NCBI GenBank assembly: GCA_900551535.1
Contig: URWJ01000097.1
Coordinates: 1 to 5,859 of the forward strand
DNA from: an uncultured Granulicatella sp.
GTDB lineage: Bacteria > Bacillota > Bacilli > Lactobacillales > Aerococcaceae
Length of the DNA stretch: 5,859 nt
Reading direction: 5' to 3'
Below the pieces are notes generated by a model, which did no database searches, was not told the DNA's origin, and worked only from the letters and a program-made list of their open reading frames with translations. Below, in pieces: positions 5,533 through 5,859 of the stretch (position 1 is the first letter of the stretch; each line of letters begins with the position of its first letter). The translations under genes were made by a program, and so were the position numbers.

Positions 5533-5637
5533 AATTCACATTGCTTGTTTGTCACGGTTATCATTACTATAACCCAAAGCTCCTTCATATTTTAATAAAC
5601 ATAAATATCCACTAATACTAAAAATTACTACTGTTTA

Positions 5638-5730
5638 TTCTGCTCATTAAATGAACCACAGTAAGACAAATTGTACTTATACTCTGCTCCACCAAAGTTA
5701 GTCTAATTAACGAAGGTATGATTGGACTCC
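5638..5730. repeat. Degenerate intergenic repeat, copy 2
   Basis: The core 5687-5730 matches 678-720 in the same orientation at about three positions in four, and a weaker match extends left to about 5638. Here the inner dyad pairs better (AGTCTAAT with ATTGGACT, one G-T wobble) than in copy 1, which suggests structure is kept while sequence drifts. The remaining bases 5731-5790 hold only short GGATT/AATCC repeats and no identifiable gene or site. Confidence 0.55.
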
Positions 5731-5790
5731 GAAGTAGTAATAATACAAATCCAAAGGATTCTGAAGGATTTTAACAAATCCCATTATTTA

Positions 5791-5859
5791 TTATTTTAAT
5801 AACCCTTCACTTTGCAAGAAGTTGCGGGCAACTGTTTCAGCAGACTTGCCCTCTACTCC
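5791..5859 (-). CDS. C-terminal fragment, probable osmoprotectant ABC-transporter binding protein
   Basis: The minus strand is open from the window edge to TAA at 5793-5791, encoding 22 residues that end GKSAETVARNFLQSEGLLK. The pattern G-K-S-x-x-x-V-A-x-x-F-L-x-x-x-G-L is typical of the extreme C-terminus of glycine betaine/choline/carnitine binding proteins of the OpuC/ProX type, often fused to the permease in Lactobacillales. These import compatible solutes under osmotic stress. Only 22 residues are visible, so this rests on a motif alone. The gene is convergent with the lipoprotein array and no clear terminator of its own is seen before the palindrome at 5401-5610. Confidence 0.45.
   Translation of the reverse strand, partial: GVEGKSAETVARNFLQSEGLLK

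Larger units (their letters stand above)
5401..5610. repeat. Large branched palindrome (about 210 bases), possible structured RNA or foldback element
   Basis: The two ends are inverted copies of each other. A perfect 17-bp block (5436-5452 with 5557-5573) is the innermost part. Outside it, CTTTGG pairs with CCAAAG, GGA with TCC, TTATTAAAATAT with its complement at about 5587-5598, and GATATTTAT with ATAAATATC, with small bulges and one six-base insertion on the right. Inside the stem lie a hairpin (5462-5485), a helix (5487-5493 with 5543-5549) and a second hairpin (5499-5532), so the whole folds as a stem with a three-way junction. No protein is encoded. It could be a non-coding RNA, a mobile palindromic (MITE-like) element or a convergent-gene terminator; no clear target duplication is visible. 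Confidence 0.7.

Noticed and set aside
5401..5610. Retron RNA or CRISPR-like locus
   Set aside because: There is inverted-repeat structure but no reverse transcriptase, no cas gene and no series of equally spaced direct repeats in the window.
5747..5781. Possible terminator for the minus-strand transporter gene, from GGATTT/AAATCC pairs
   Set aside because: The best hairpin (5766-5781) has only six A/T-rich pairs and no T-tract follows it on the minus strand.

Overview
This window is from an A+T-rich, low-GC Gram-positive bacterium, most likely Lactobacillales or a near relative. The support is strong AGGAGG ribosome binding sites, TATAAT promoters, U-tract terminators and lipobox (L-A-G-C) signal peptides on almost every protein. 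The genus cannot be fixed from the sequence alone.

Layout: positions 1-5346 hold a tandem array of seven related lipoprotein genes, all on the + strand, the first cut by the window edge. Each complete protein has a type II signal peptide ending at Cys22 or Cys24, then a 20-30 residue Thr-, Glu- or Gln-rich linker, then a domain of about 180 residues. That domain opens with a G-x-W motif and carries the same series of predicted beta strands, ending in F-(K/Q)-(K/R). The function is unknown. A lipocalin-like (calycin) beta-barrel is a guess from the G-x-W start and the strand pattern.

The genes are not a simple series. They alternate between two subtypes, here called A and B: [..B]-terminator | promoter-A-B-terminator | promoter-A-B-A-B-terminator. 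A genes end in TAG, followed at once by AAAGGAG, and the B start codon lies 14-15 bases after the A stop. This suggests the duplicating unit is an A-B pair whose two products may work together. The last operon appears to contain two fused pairs. The B-to-A junction inside it has a perfect hairpin that presents the Shine-Dalgarno in its loop.

Positions 5347-5790 have no gene. They hold a strong terminator, then a striking branched palindrome of about 210 bases (5401-5610): a long imperfect outer stem, a three-way junction and two strong inner hairpins. After that comes the second copy of a degenerate intergenic repeat whose first copy lies at about 631-720. The last 69 bases encode, on the minus strand, what looks like the C-terminus of a glycine betaine/osmoprotectant ABC-transporter binding protein, convergent with the lipoprotein array.
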